NCBI RefSeq assembly: GCF_001954195.1
Contig: NZ_MBES01000074.1
Span: 124,001 to 188,000 of the forward strand
Reading direction: 5' to 3'
Source of the DNA: Mycobacterium sp. IS-1264
Lineage (GTDB): Bacteria; Actinomycetota; Actinomycetes; Mycobacteriales; Mycobacteriaceae
Length of the DNA: 64,000 nt
Within the stretch, counting starts at the first letter, position 1. Each line of letters opens with the position of its first letter. A program made the translations under genes and the position numbers. The notes beneath the pieces are model-generated. The model saw nothing but the letters and a program-made list of their open reading frames with translations. It was not told the DNA's origin and did no database searches. This document shows, one piece after another, positions 23,952 to 31,302 of the stretch.

Positions 23952-23991
23952 ATATCTTGGGCGGCAGAGTCCCCGTCGCCGGAGGTCAGTT

Positions 23992-25152
23992 ATGAGCGGT
24001 GCCGTCAAGTACCAGCGCACTCTTTTCGAGCCCGAGCACGATTTGTTCCGCGAGTCCTACCGCGCCTTCCTCGATCGCCACGTCGCGCCGTATCACGACG
24101 AATGGGAGAAGGCGAAGATCGTCGACCGCGAAGTGTGGCTCGAGGCGGGCAAACAGGGCTTTCTCGGCATGGCCGTGCCCGAGGAGTACGGCGGCGGCGG
24201 CAACCCCGACTTCCGGTACAACACGATCGTCACCGAGGAGACCACCGCCGGGCGCTACAGCGGCATCGGATTCGGCCTGCAAAACGACGTGGTGGCGCCC
24301 TACCTGCTGCGCCTGGCCACCGAGGAGCAGAAGCAGCGCTGGCTGCCTAAGTTCTGCAGCGGGGAGTTGATCACGGCGATCGCGATGACCGAGCCGGGCA
24401 CCGGCAGCGACCTACAGGGCATCAAGACCCGGGCCGTCAAGCACGGCGATCACTACGTGCTCAACGGCTCAAAGACGTTCATCACCAACGGGATCAACTC
24501 GGATCTGGTGATCGTGGTGGCGCAGACGGATCCCGACATGGGCGCGCAGGGCTTTTCGCTGCTCGTCGTCGAGCGCGGCATGAAGGGCTTCGAACGCGGC
24601 CGCCACCTGGACAAGATCGGGTTGGACGCGCAGGACACCGCGGAGTTGTCGTTCACCGACGTCCACGTTCCGGCGGAAAACCTTCTCGGCGAGGAGGGCA
24701 AGGGGTTCATCTACCTCATGCAGAACCTGCCGCAGGAGCGGATCTCGATCGCGATCATGGCGGCCGCCGCGATGGAAACGGTACTGAACCACACCGTGCA
24801 ATACACCAAGGAGCGCAAGGCTTTTGGCAAACCGATCGGCAGCTTCCAGAACAGTCGCTTCGTGCTCGCCGAGCTGGCGACCGAGGCCACAGTGGTGCGC
24901 GTCATGGTCGACGAGTTCATCCGGCTGCATCTCGAGGAGAAGCTGACGGCCGAGCAGGCCGCGATGGCCAAGTGGTACTCGACCGAGAAGCAGGTGCACC
25001 TGATCGACCGTTGCCTGCAGCTGCACGGCGGATACGGCTACATGCGCGAATACCCGGTCGCGCGTGCCTATCTCGATGCGCGGGTTCAGACGATCTACGG
25101 TGGCACGACCGAGATCATGAAGGAGATCATCGGCCGCGGCCTGGGTGTCTAG
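23992..25152 (+). CDS. fadE20: Acyl-CoA dehydrogenase FadE20
   Basis: A 386-residue FAD-dependent acyl-CoA dehydrogenase for the first step of beta-oxidation. The N-terminal helical domain is followed by the FAD-contact segments ITAIAMTEPGTGSDLQGIKT and YVLNGSKTFITNG. The C-terminal domain carries VQYTKERKAFGKPIGSFQ, the FAD-loop LQLHGGYGYMREYPV and the terminal YGGTTEIMKEIIGRGL, which places the catalytic glutamate. The ATG has GGAGG at 23981-23985, 6 nt upstream. An open frame further upstream overlaps hflX and is not coding. The palindrome in the promoter suggests repression released by a fatty-acid signal. Chain-length preference is unknown. Confidence 0.94.
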   Translation: MSGAVKYQRTLFEPEHDLFRESYRAFLDRHVAPYHDEWEKAKIVDREVWLEAGKQGFLGMAVPEEYGGGGNPDFRYNTIVTEETTAGRYSGIGFGLQNDVVAPYLLRLATEEQKQRWLPKFCSGELITAIAMTEPGTGSDLQGIKTRAVKHGDHYVLNGSKTFITNGINSDLVIVVAQTDPDMGAQGFSLLVVERGMKGFERGRHLDKIGLDAQDTAELSFTDVHVPAENLLGEEGKGFIYLMQNLPQERISIAIMAAAAMETVLNHTVQYTKERKAFGKPIGSFQNSRFVLAELATEATVVRVMVDEFIRLHLEEKLTAEQAAMAKWYSTEKQVHLIDRCLQLHGGYGYMREYPVARAYLDARVQTIYGGTTEIMKEIIGRGLGV

Positions 25153-25195
25153 CCCGGGAGGCGGCCCCCTCGACGTATCGTGCGGGACGCAATCG

Positions 25196-25210
25196 CGTTG
25201 GCGGCCAACG
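25196..25210. terminator. Short hairpin downstream of fadE20
   Basis: CGTTGG-CGG-CCAACG is a perfect 6-bp stem 44 bp after the fadE20 stop. No T-run follows, so it is a weak terminator candidate. Confidence 0.35.
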
Positions 25211-25451
25211 AAATGTGACCGCCCGGCAAATGATCTATTTCGCGTATCGCTGTTTTGGCCGGGTAGATTCCGGACCAATTGACGGCCTCGCGTACCGTCG
25301 GCACATGCGTTTGGATGCCGGCCGGTCGCGACATGGGTGCCGTCGTGCATCATTTCGACATCGGAGCGGTATCCGTTTTTGCAAAATTCGTGATTCGGCT
25401 TCGCATTTTCTGCTCGCTGGAGCAAAGTTATGCGAGCCCGGCGATAATGCG

Positions 25452-25485
25452 TACCCCCGCGGGTTAGTCACTCGCGGTGGGGGTA
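25452..25485. repeat. Inverted repeat in the leader of the LGFP protein gene
   Basis: In the 406-bp gap between fadE20 and the LGFP-repeat gene (25153-25558) this inverted repeat stands out. Outer arms are TACCC and GGGTA and inner arms are CCGCG and CGCGG, around the loop GGTTAGTCACT, with a TGG bulge. The gap is richer in A/T than its neighbours and I see no convincing gene in it. The repeat may be a leader hairpin or an operator about 75 bp before the start codon. Confidence 0.45.
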
Positions 25486-25558
25486 TCACCCGCTCGCAGG
25501 GTCTGCAGGATGCGGGCATGGCCACAAACCGGGGCCTATCCGTCGGCTGGGAGGCTTG

Positions 25559-27877
25559 GTGAACGGGCAGGGAGGTCGATTGCGCAGGCTATTCGGGCGC
25601 GCGCTGATCAGCATGGCGGCCGCCGTCGTGGCCGCGGCATTCCTGGCACCCGGAGCCTTGGCATCCCCGATCGGCGACGCCGAGGCCGCCATGATGGCGG
25701 CGTGGGAGAAGGCCGGCGGCGACGGATCACCGCTGGGCGCCCGGAAGGGCGACGTCTACCCGGCCGGTGACGGATTCGTCCTGGACTTCGACGGCGGCAA
25801 GATGTTCTACACCACCGACACCGGCGCCAAGTTCGTGTACGGGCCGATCCTGGACAAATACGAGGCGCTCGGCGGCCCGGTCAACAGCGATCTGGGATTC
25901 CCGACCATCAACGAGGTCCCCGGCCTCGCGGGACCAGACAGCCGGGTGGCGACCTTCGCCGCCAGCGACAAGCCCGTGATTTTTTGGACGGCCGTGCACG
26001 GCGCGTTCGTGGTGCGCGGCGCCATGAACGCGGCGTGGGACAAACTCGGCAGCTCCGGCGGCGTCCTCGGCGCACCGGCCGGCGATGAAACCTACGACGG
26101 CGAGGTCACTTCGCAGAAGTTCACCGGCGGTCAAATCTCCTGGAACCGCAAAACCAAGGACTTCACCACCACCCCGCCCGCATTGGCCGACCAACTCAAG
26201 GGTCTGCAGGTGGCGATCGATCCCACCGCGGCCATCAACATGGCCTGGCGTGCCGCGGGCGGCGCCTCCGGCCCGCTGGGCGCCAAGCAGGGCGGGCAAT
26301 ATCCCATCGGCGGTGACGGAGTCGCCCAGAATTTCGCCGGCGGCAAGGTGTTTTTCAGCCCGGCCACCGGCGCAAGCGCTATCGAGAGCGACATTCTGGC
26401 CAAGTACGAGTCGGCCGGTGGGCCCGTCGGCAGCGACCTGGGGTTCCCGATCGCCAACGAGTCCGACGGCGGTATCCCCTCCAGCCGAAGCTGCACCTTC
26501 GCCGCGGCCGACAAGCCGGTGATCTTCTGGACACGCGAGCACGGCGCATTCGTTGTCCGCGGTGCGATGAAGGCCGCGTGGGACAAGCTTCGCGGTGCCA
26601 GCGGCAAGCTGGGTGCGCCGGTCGGCGACCAAGCCGTGGACGGCGACGTGATCTCCCAGAAGTTCGCCGGCGGCAAGATCTCGTGGAACCGCGCGAAGAA
26701 CACGTTCACCACCGACCCGTCCAACCTGGCGCCGTTGCTGTCCGGCCTGCAGGTGTCGGGGCAGAACCAGCCGAGCAGCGCGGCGATGCCGCCCCACTCC
26801 AAGAAGTTCGCCTGGCATTCGTGGTATCTGCTGGTCATCATTCCGGTCGCGATAGTGCTCGCGCTGCTGGCGTTTCTGCCGTTCGGGTTGCGTCGGCGCC
26901 GCGCCCGCCGGGAGGCCGCGGCGGCCGCCGCCGCCTACCAGCACGACCGCGACGCCGACCTCGGCGGGTACGACGCTGTCGCCGACGGGCATTGGGGCCA
27001 CGACTACGGCGACGACTACGCCTCCGCGGACGCGCGAGAGGAAGCCCACGAGCACGCCGATGCCGCCACCGACCACTTCCTGTTCGGCGAGCCACAACCG
27101 TCCGAAGAGCCCGGCGACGAGTCCGGGTCGCGGGTCAGCTGGTCGCGCGGCGACGAGGTCGCCGCGGAATACGGCGGGGAATCGCCGCCCATGCCCGAGG
27201 AGGACGCGGACCGGTCGGGGATCGAGGAGGTAGACCCCGACGCTGTGGATACCGATTCCATACCCGTCGTGTCGGAGGACGTTCTCGCCGAATCCGACTA
27301 TCCCGAGGCCGGCTACCCCGAACCCGCCTACCCCGAGCCCGCCTACCCGGAGCCCGCCTACCCGGAGCCCGCCTATCCGGAAGCCGCGTATCCGGAGGCC
27401 GCCTATCCGGAAGAGGACGAACCGGCCTATCTCGACGTCGATGAAGCCGCCGAGGCCGAAGAAGCCGAATATCCGGACGTGGCCGTTCCGCATACCCCAG
27501 CGGACGCCGCCCATCCGGACGACGCGTACTCCGCCGCGGCGCCGGAGCCGGTCGATTCGGATGTTGTCTATCCCGACGTCGCGGTCGCGCACACCGCCCC
27601 GGACGTCGCGGCACCGGGCGTCGCCGCCGCCGGGCCGAGGCCCGGGCGGCATGCCGCCGTCGACGCCGACGAGGGACCGGGCCCGGCCGGACGCCCGACC
27701 ATCCACCTGCCGTTGGATGACCCGTATCAGATGCCGGACGGATATCCCATCAAGGTCAACGCCAGCTTCGGTCTGTACTACACCCCCGACAGCGTGCTCT
27801 ACCAGGACACGCTCGCCGAAATCTGGATGTCCAGCGAAGAAGTCGCCCAGGCCAACGGCTTCACGAAGGCCGACTGA
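25559..27877 (+). CDS. Large exported LGFP-repeat membrane protein (Rv2721c type)
   Basis: A 772-residue protein. A signal peptide (FGRALISMAAAVVAAAFL, cleavage after about residue 35, ALA/SP) is followed by four LGFP-type repeat blocks across residues 40-400, marked by SPLGARKGDVYPAG, SDLGFPTINE, GPLGAKQGGQYPIG and SDLGFPIANE. These repeats are thought to bind cell-wall polymers. One transmembrane helix (about 422-445, YLLVIIPVAIVLALLAFLPF) is capped by RRRRARR. The rest is an acidic, probably cytoplasmic tail with a YPEPA repeat block and a final conserved module (DGYPIKVNASFGLYYTPDS then AEIWMSSEEVAQANGF). The GTG start is preceded by GGGAGG, 4 nt away; a TTG at 25579 is an alternative. 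Function is unknown; linking wall and cytoplasm is inferred from topology. Confidence 0.82.
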   Translation: MNGQGGRLRRLFGRALISMAAAVVAAAFLAPGALASPIGDAEAAMMAAWEKAGGDGSPLGARKGDVYPAGDGFVLDFDGGKMFYTTDTGAKFVYGPILDKYEALGGPVNSDLGFPTINEVPGLAGPDSRVATFAASDKPVIFWTAVHGAFVVRGAMNAAWDKLGSSGGVLGAPAGDETYDGEVTSQKFTGGQISWNRKTKDFTTTPPALADQLKGLQVAIDPTAAINMAWRAAGGASGPLGAKQGGQYPIGGDGVAQNFAGGKVFFSPATGASAIESDILAKYESAGGPVGSDLGFPIANESDGGIPSSRSCTFAAADKPVIFWTREHGAFVVRGAMKAAWDKLRGASGKLGAPVGDQAVDGDVISQKFAGGKISWNRAKNTFTTDPSNLAPLLSGLQVSGQNQPSSAAMPPHSKKFAWHSWYLLVIIPVAIVLALLAFLPFGLRRRRARREAAAAAAAYQHDRDADLGGYDAVADGHWGHDYGDDYASADAREEAHEHADAATDHFLFGEPQPSEEPGDESGSRVSWSRGDEVAAEYGGESPPMPEEDADRSGIEEVDPDAVDTDSIPVVSEDVLAESDYPEAGYPEPAYPEPAYPEPAYPEPAYPEAAYPEAAYPEEDEPAYLDVDEAAEAEEAEYPDVAVPHTPADAAHPDDAYSAAAPEPVDSDVVYPDVAVAHTAPDVAAPGVAAAGPRPGRHAAVDADEGPGPAGRPTIHLPLDDPYQMPDGYPIKVNASFGLYYTPDSVLYQDTLAEIWMSSEEVAQANGFTKAD
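27299..27415 (+). repeat. 15-bp in-frame tandem repeats coding for YPEPA/YPEAA
   Basis: Seven complete and one partial 15-bp units encode YPEAG, four YPEPA and two YPEAA, then YPEE, in the acidic tail of the LGFP protein. Copies differ mostly at third positions, so the array is old enough to have drifted but could still change copy number between strains. Confidence 0.9.
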
Positions 27878-27886
27878 CCCCGATCG

Positions 27887-28588
27887 CTAAATCTTGCGGA
27901 TCACCGTGACGACCTTGCCGAGCACGGTCGCCTCGTTGCCGGGGATGGGATCGAACGCGGGGTTGTGCGGCATCAGCCACACCTGACCGCCCGCGCGCTT
28001 GAAAGTCTTGACGGTGGCCTCGCCGTCGAGCATGGCGGCGACGATGTCGCCGTTGTCTGCGACATTCTGCTGCCGCACCACCACCCAGTCACCGTCACAG
28101 ATCGCGGCTTCGACCATCGAGTCGCCGACCACCTTGAGCAGGAACAGGGCGCCCTCGCCGACCAACTCGCGGGGCAGCGGGAAGACGTCCTCGACCGCCT
28201 CTTCGGCCAGGATCGGCCCGCCGGCCGCGATGCGCCCGAGCACGGGGACGAAGGTGGGTTCCGGCAGCGCGTCCGAGCCGGCGACTTCGGTGACGGGCAC
28301 CGCCGCCGCCGGGACGTCGTCGACACCGCGGACATCGACGGCCCGGGGCCGGTTCGGGTCGCGGCGCAGGTACCCCTTGCGTTCCAGGGTGCGCAGCTGG
28401 TGAGCCACCGACGACGTCGACGTCAGACCGACGGCATCACCGATTTCGCGGATGCTCGGCGGGTAACCGCGGCTGGTCACCGACTCGCGGATGACCTTGA
28501 GGATGGTGCGCTGCCGCTCGGTAAGCGATGGATCCACGGAATGCAACCGGCCGGCCGCGCCGGCGGAAGTGTCGTTGCTGTCGCTCAT
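27887..28588 (-). CDS. lexA: SOS repressor LexA
   Basis: A 233-residue LexA. The N-terminal winged helix has SVTSRGYPPSIREIGDAVGL and the following TSSVAHQLRTLERKGYLRRD. The C-terminal protease domain shows the self-cleavage site Ala-Gly in GRIAAGGPILAEE, the catalytic serine in VVGDSMVEAA and the catalytic lysine in DGEATVKTFKR. It is about 16 residues longer at the N-terminus than the M. tuberculosis form I recall. The ATG (MSDSNDTSAG) has TACATT (28596-28601, minus strand) 7 nt upstream, a leaderless signature that fixes the start; longer in-frame starts would include the promoter. A LexA box lies just upstream, so it represses itself. It converges with the LGFP gene. Confidence 0.96.
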   Translation of the reverse strand: MSDSNDTSAGAAGRLHSVDPSLTERQRTILKVIRESVTSRGYPPSIREIGDAVGLTSTSSVAHQLRTLERKGYLRRDPNRPRAVDVRGVDDVPAAAVPVTEVAGSDALPEPTFVPVLGRIAAGGPILAEEAVEDVFPLPRELVGEGALFLLKVVGDSMVEAAICDGDWVVVRQQNVADNGDIVAAMLDGEATVKTFKRAGGQVWLMPHNPAFDPIPGNEATVLGKVVTVIRKI

Positions 28589-28620
28589 GGCACTGAATGT
28601 AGCCCCCCGGCGACCAAGAA

Positions 28621-28636
28621 TCAAACATGTGTTCGA
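28621..28636. promoter_or_regulatory. LexA box of the lexA promoter
   Basis: TCAAACATGTGTTCGA differs from TCGAAC-N4-GTTCGA at one of twelve fixed bases. It lies 20 bp upstream of the predicted lexA -10 element, over the -35 area, as expected for autorepression. Confidence 0.88.
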
Positions 28637-28789
28637 CTGGCGTGTCGCGACGCTGCCGACAGGGGCCCGAAGACCCTACGGCTGGTGAATCAAGACCCTA
28701 AAACGGATGAATCACACGCGTGTAACTTTCGACCCGAGCGGGTACTTCTCCTGCATGTCAGGGGTGGTGACCGACGATCGGCGACGAAC

Positions 28790-28812
28790 TTGTCGGTGCC
28801 GGGGTCTAACGT
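28790..28812 (+). promoter_or_regulatory. PafBC-type (RecA-NDp) promoter upstream of chiZ
   Basis: TTGTCGGTG (28790-28798), 8 bp, then TAACGT (28807-28812) is a full match to the LexA-independent damage promoter motif. It would start a transcript about 95 nt before the chiZ ATG. This agrees with the RecA-independent damage induction reported for the M. tuberculosis gene. Confidence 0.78.
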
Positions 28813-28850
28813 TTCGCTCGTCCGACACGCTTCGCTCAAATGTTCGGGGT

Positions 28851-28888
28851 TCGAACACACGAGCGACTATAGTCGAACACACGAGCGA
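28851..28888 (+). promoter_or_regulatory. Two LexA-like half-operators bracketing a TATAGT -10 element (chiZ)
   Basis: TCGAACACACGAGCGA occurs at 28851-28866 and again at 28873-28888, exactly 22 bp apart. Each has an intact left LexA half-site (TCGAAC) and a degenerate right half. A strong -10 hexamer, TATAGT, lies at 28868-28873 between them. A second, LexA-sensitive chiZ promoter is the likely meaning. Confidence 0.6.
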
Positions 28889-28914
28889 GGATTTAGTTGA
28901 CCGGAGGAACGGAC

Positions 28915-29409
28915 ATGACAGTCATCCACACAGTCTCGCCGCGGACCTGCGGCACCCGGCGTCCGGCCAGTGGGCTGGTCGACTGTCCCCGCTACGACGG
29001 GGCACGTGTGGTGCGCTCCCGCCGTCCACGCTCGTCACGGCCGGCCGGCGCGCCCATGCGCTACCACGGCACCGGCGTCGCGATGTCGGTCGCGCCGCAT
29101 CGCAAGCGTCCCGCCACGCTGCTGACGACGCTCGGGCTGGCCCTGCTCGCCGGGCTGATCACCCTGTGGCTGGGGCTGGTCGCGAACCTCGGGCAGCAGG
29201 CCAACGGCGACTCCGGCCCTACGGCTGCCGCGGTGCCCGACAGGCTGGCCGTTGTGCGGGTCGAAGCCGGGGAGTCCCTGCAGGACGTCGCGCACCGCGT
29301 GGCGCCGGACGCGCCCGCTCGCCAGGTGGCCGACCGGATCCGCGAACTCAACGACCTGAACTCGCCCACGCTGGACGCCGGCCAGACGCTGATCGCGCCG
29401 GTCGGCTGA
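28915..29409 (+). CDS. chiZ: LysM-domain cell-wall hydrolase/division inhibitor ChiZ (Rv2719c type)
   Basis: A 164-residue membrane protein that in M. tuberculosis blocks division after DNA damage and has cell-wall hydrolase activity. The N-terminal cytoplasmic half is Arg/Pro-rich. A single transmembrane helix (about residues 68-90, LLTTLGLALLAGLITLWLGL) leads to an outside LysM domain (VVRVEAGESLQDVAHRVAPD, then ELNDLNSPTLDAGQTLIAP). The ATG has GGAGG at 28903-28907, 7 nt upstream. The upstream region holds a PafBC-type promoter and LexA-like repeats. It is divergent from lexA, with 326 bp between the two starts. Confidence 0.88.
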   Translation: MTVIHTVSPRTCGTRRPASGLVDCPRYDGARVVRSRRPRSSRPAGAPMRYHGTGVAMSVAPHRKRPATLLTTLGLALLAGLITLWLGLVANLGQQANGDSGPTAAAVPDRLAVVRVEAGESLQDVAHRVAPDAPARQVADRIRELNDLNSPTLDAGQTLIAPVG

Positions 29410-29581
29410 CGGCGTGGCGGTGCGGTGGGAAGGGGTCCATTGCGAAAACCGCTCTACGCCAAGGCTGCTCGGCTCCCGCGGCGGTGGACGGATCCTTCTC
29501 GCGGCGGTATTGGCCCCGGTGGGCGGCGCGCGGGTACGCTCGGAGTGTTCTGCGAGGTATCGGCACGGCGAAGGAGCGGTC

Positions 29582-30061
29582 ATGCACTGTCCGTTCTGCC
29601 GGCATCCCGATTCCCGGGTGATCGACTCGCGGGAAACCGATGAAGGCCAGGCGATTCGGCGCCGCCGGTCCTGTCCCGAATGCGGGCGGCGGTTCACCAC
29701 CGTGGAAACCGCGGTCCTGGCCGTGGTCAAACGCAGTGGCGTGACCGAGCCCTTCAGCCGCGAGAAAGTCATCAAAGGCGTCCGCCGCGCGTGCCAGGGC
29801 CGGCAAGTGGACGAGGACGCGCTGAACCTACTGGCCCAGCAGGTGGAAGACGCGGTGCGCGCCGCGGGCTCGCCCGAGGTCCCGAGCCACGAGGTCGGCC
29901 TGGCCATCCTCGGGCCGTTGCGCGACCTCGACGAGGTGGCCTACCTGCGATTCGCGTCGGTGTACCGCTCGTTCTCGTCCGCGGAGGATTTCGAGCGCGA
30001 GATCGAAGCGCTGCGGGCGCACCGCCAAGTGCCGACGGACCCGGAACCGGCCACTCGCTAG
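29582..30061 (+). CDS. nrdR: Transcriptional repressor NrdR
   Basis: A 159-residue repressor of ribonucleotide reductase genes. The zinc ribbon has MHCPFCRHPDSRVIDSRE with the second Cys pair in SCPECGRRF. The ATP-cone domain follows from about residue 49 (KRSGVTEPFSREKVIKGVRR) and senses ATP/dATP. The C-terminus is VYRSFSSAEDFEREI. The ATG has AAGGAG at 29571-29576, 5 nt upstream; the open frame before it is non-coding. The 172-bp gap after chiZ holds the promoter (TACGCT at 29535-29540 is a possible -10). Placement beside lexA and chiZ links dNTP supply to the damage response. Confidence 0.95.
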   Translation: MHCPFCRHPDSRVIDSRETDEGQAIRRRRSCPECGRRFTTVETAVLAVVKRSGVTEPFSREKVIKGVRRACQGRQVDEDALNLLAQQVEDAVRAAGSPEVPSHEVGLAILGPLRDLDEVAYLRFASVYRSFSSAEDFEREIEALRAHRQVPTDPEPATR

Positions 30062-30070
30062 GCTGTTTTC

Positions 30071-30556
30071 ATGCCTGCCGACTTGCATCCCGACGTCGCG
30101 GCGCTGGCGCCCCTGCTCGGTACCTGGGCCGGTCGAGGCGCCGGAGAATACCCGACAATCCAGCCCTTCGAGTACCTCGAGGAAGTCGTGTTCTCCCACG
30201 TGGGCAAACCATTTCTGGCGTATGCGCAAAAGACGAAAGCGGTGGCCGACGGCAAGCCCCTGCACGCCGAGACCGGATATCTTCGGGTGCCGCAGCCGGG
30301 TCACGTCGAGCTGGTTCTGGCGCACCCGAGTGGCATTACCGAGATCGAGGTGGGCACGTATTCGGTGACCGGCGAGCGTATCGAGGTCGAGTTGTCCACC
30401 ACCGACGTCGGATTGACCCCGACCGCCAAAGAGGTGTCCGCGCTTGGTCGTTCGTTGCGCATCGACGGCGACGAGCTGTCGTACTCGGTGCGGATGGGCG
30501 CCGTCGGCCAACCACTGCAGCATCACCTCTCCGCGGTGTTGCACCGCAAGGCCTGA
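30071..30556 (+). CDS. Nitrobindin-type heme protein (Rv2717c type)
   Basis: A 161-residue beta-barrel protein of the nitrobindin/THAP4 family, which binds ferric heme in a fatty-acid-binding-protein-like barrel and scavenges or isomerises peroxynitrite. The family motif G-x-W-x-G-x-G is in GTWAGRGAGEYPTI (about 17-30). The C-terminal QHHLSAVLHRK contains the histidine that ligates heme. The ATG lies 6 nt after TAGGCT (30059-30064), which itself overlaps the nrdR stop, so a leaderless transcript is predicted. It lies downstream of nrdR and converges with the PhzF gene. Confidence 0.85.
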   Translation: MPADLHPDVAALAPLLGTWAGRGAGEYPTIQPFEYLEEVVFSHVGKPFLAYAQKTKAVADGKPLHAETGYLRVPQPGHVELVLAHPSGITEIEVGTYSVTGERIEVELSTTDVGLTPTAKEVSALGRSLRIDGDELSYSVRMGAVGQPLQHHLSAVLHRKA

Positions 30557-30579
30557 CCACTCCGGGTGGCGCGCGGAAT

Positions 30580-31266
30580 TCAATTCAGCTGTGTCACACC
30601 GTCATTGACGACGCGCCCGGCCACCCGAACCCAGCCCTCGGGGCTCCAGGTCGTCTCGATCATCGAGCCCTTGCCCTGCGTGATGCGCAGATCGCGGCTG
30701 AGGTGGTCGGTGATCCGTATCGCCGCGGAGCCGGTCGCTTCGTCTTCCGGCACACCCAGATTCGCGGCGAACATGCGGGCGCGCAGCGATCCGGCGGTTT
30801 GATCTATCCATGCCCACAGGTAGTGGGAGGTGTCGTCTGGATAATCGGCGGGGTCGGCGGCGAGCAGGTCGTCAATCGCATCGAATTCGTGCACGAACAA
30901 TTCGGGGGCCCACTCCGAGCGTGCGCTGATGACCGTGAGCTCGTCCTGATAGCCGACCTGCACGAGGCCGGCGGGCACCCGCAGCGTGTTGATCGGCATC
31001 CCATTGTCGCGCAGCCACCACGACAGGCCGACGGTCGGATGTCCCGCGAACGGAATTTCGGTTCGCGGCGTGTAGATCGTGGCGTGCGCGGTGGGGGAGC
31101 CGGGGGTGGGCAGATCGACGAATATCGTTTCGCTGTAGCCCAATTCGGCGGCCAGCCGTTGCCGGTCACGGGTGTCGATCTGACTGGCATCGACCACGCC
31201 GAGGGGATTGCCGAAGTTGCGGTCCGGATCGGTGAACACCCGCAGCACCGTGACGTCGATACCCAT
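30580..31266 (-). CDS. PhzF-family epimerase/isomerase (Rv2716 type)
   Basis: A 228-residue PhzF-like protein of the diaminopimelate-epimerase fold. The conserved opening is VTVLRVFTDPDRNFGNPLGVV, the catalytic glutamate is in LGYSETIFVDLP, and the second signature is EDEATGSAAIRI. It is shorter than typical family members of 260-290 residues but equals the length I recall for Rv2716. The start ATG has TACAGT on the minus strand (31273-31278) 6 nt upstream, predicting a leaderless message separate from the hydrolase gene behind it. No phenazine genes are present, so the substrate is unknown. Confidence 0.85.
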   Translation of the reverse strand: MGIDVTVLRVFTDPDRNFGNPLGVVDASQIDTRDRQRLAAELGYSETIFVDLPTPGSPTAHATIYTPRTEIPFAGHPTVGLSWWLRDNGMPINTLRVPAGLVQVGYQDELTVISARSEWAPELFVHEFDAIDDLLAADPADYPDDTSHYLWAWIDQTAGSLRARMFAANLGVPEDEATGSAAIRITDHLSRDLRITQGKGSMIETTWSPEGWVRVAGRVVNDGVTQLN

Positions 31267-31302
31267 GGCCCGACTGTACGACCCCGGGCAATGCCGCGAT
31301 TG

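Noticed and set aside
25235..25525. A 96-codon minus-strand frame in the gap before the LGFP gene
   Set aside because: No family resemblance, poor codon pattern, no ribosome site, and it covers a strong inverted repeat.
27299..27415. CRISPR-like array
   Set aside because: The 15-bp units are contiguous, in frame and code for a peptide repeat; there are no spacers.
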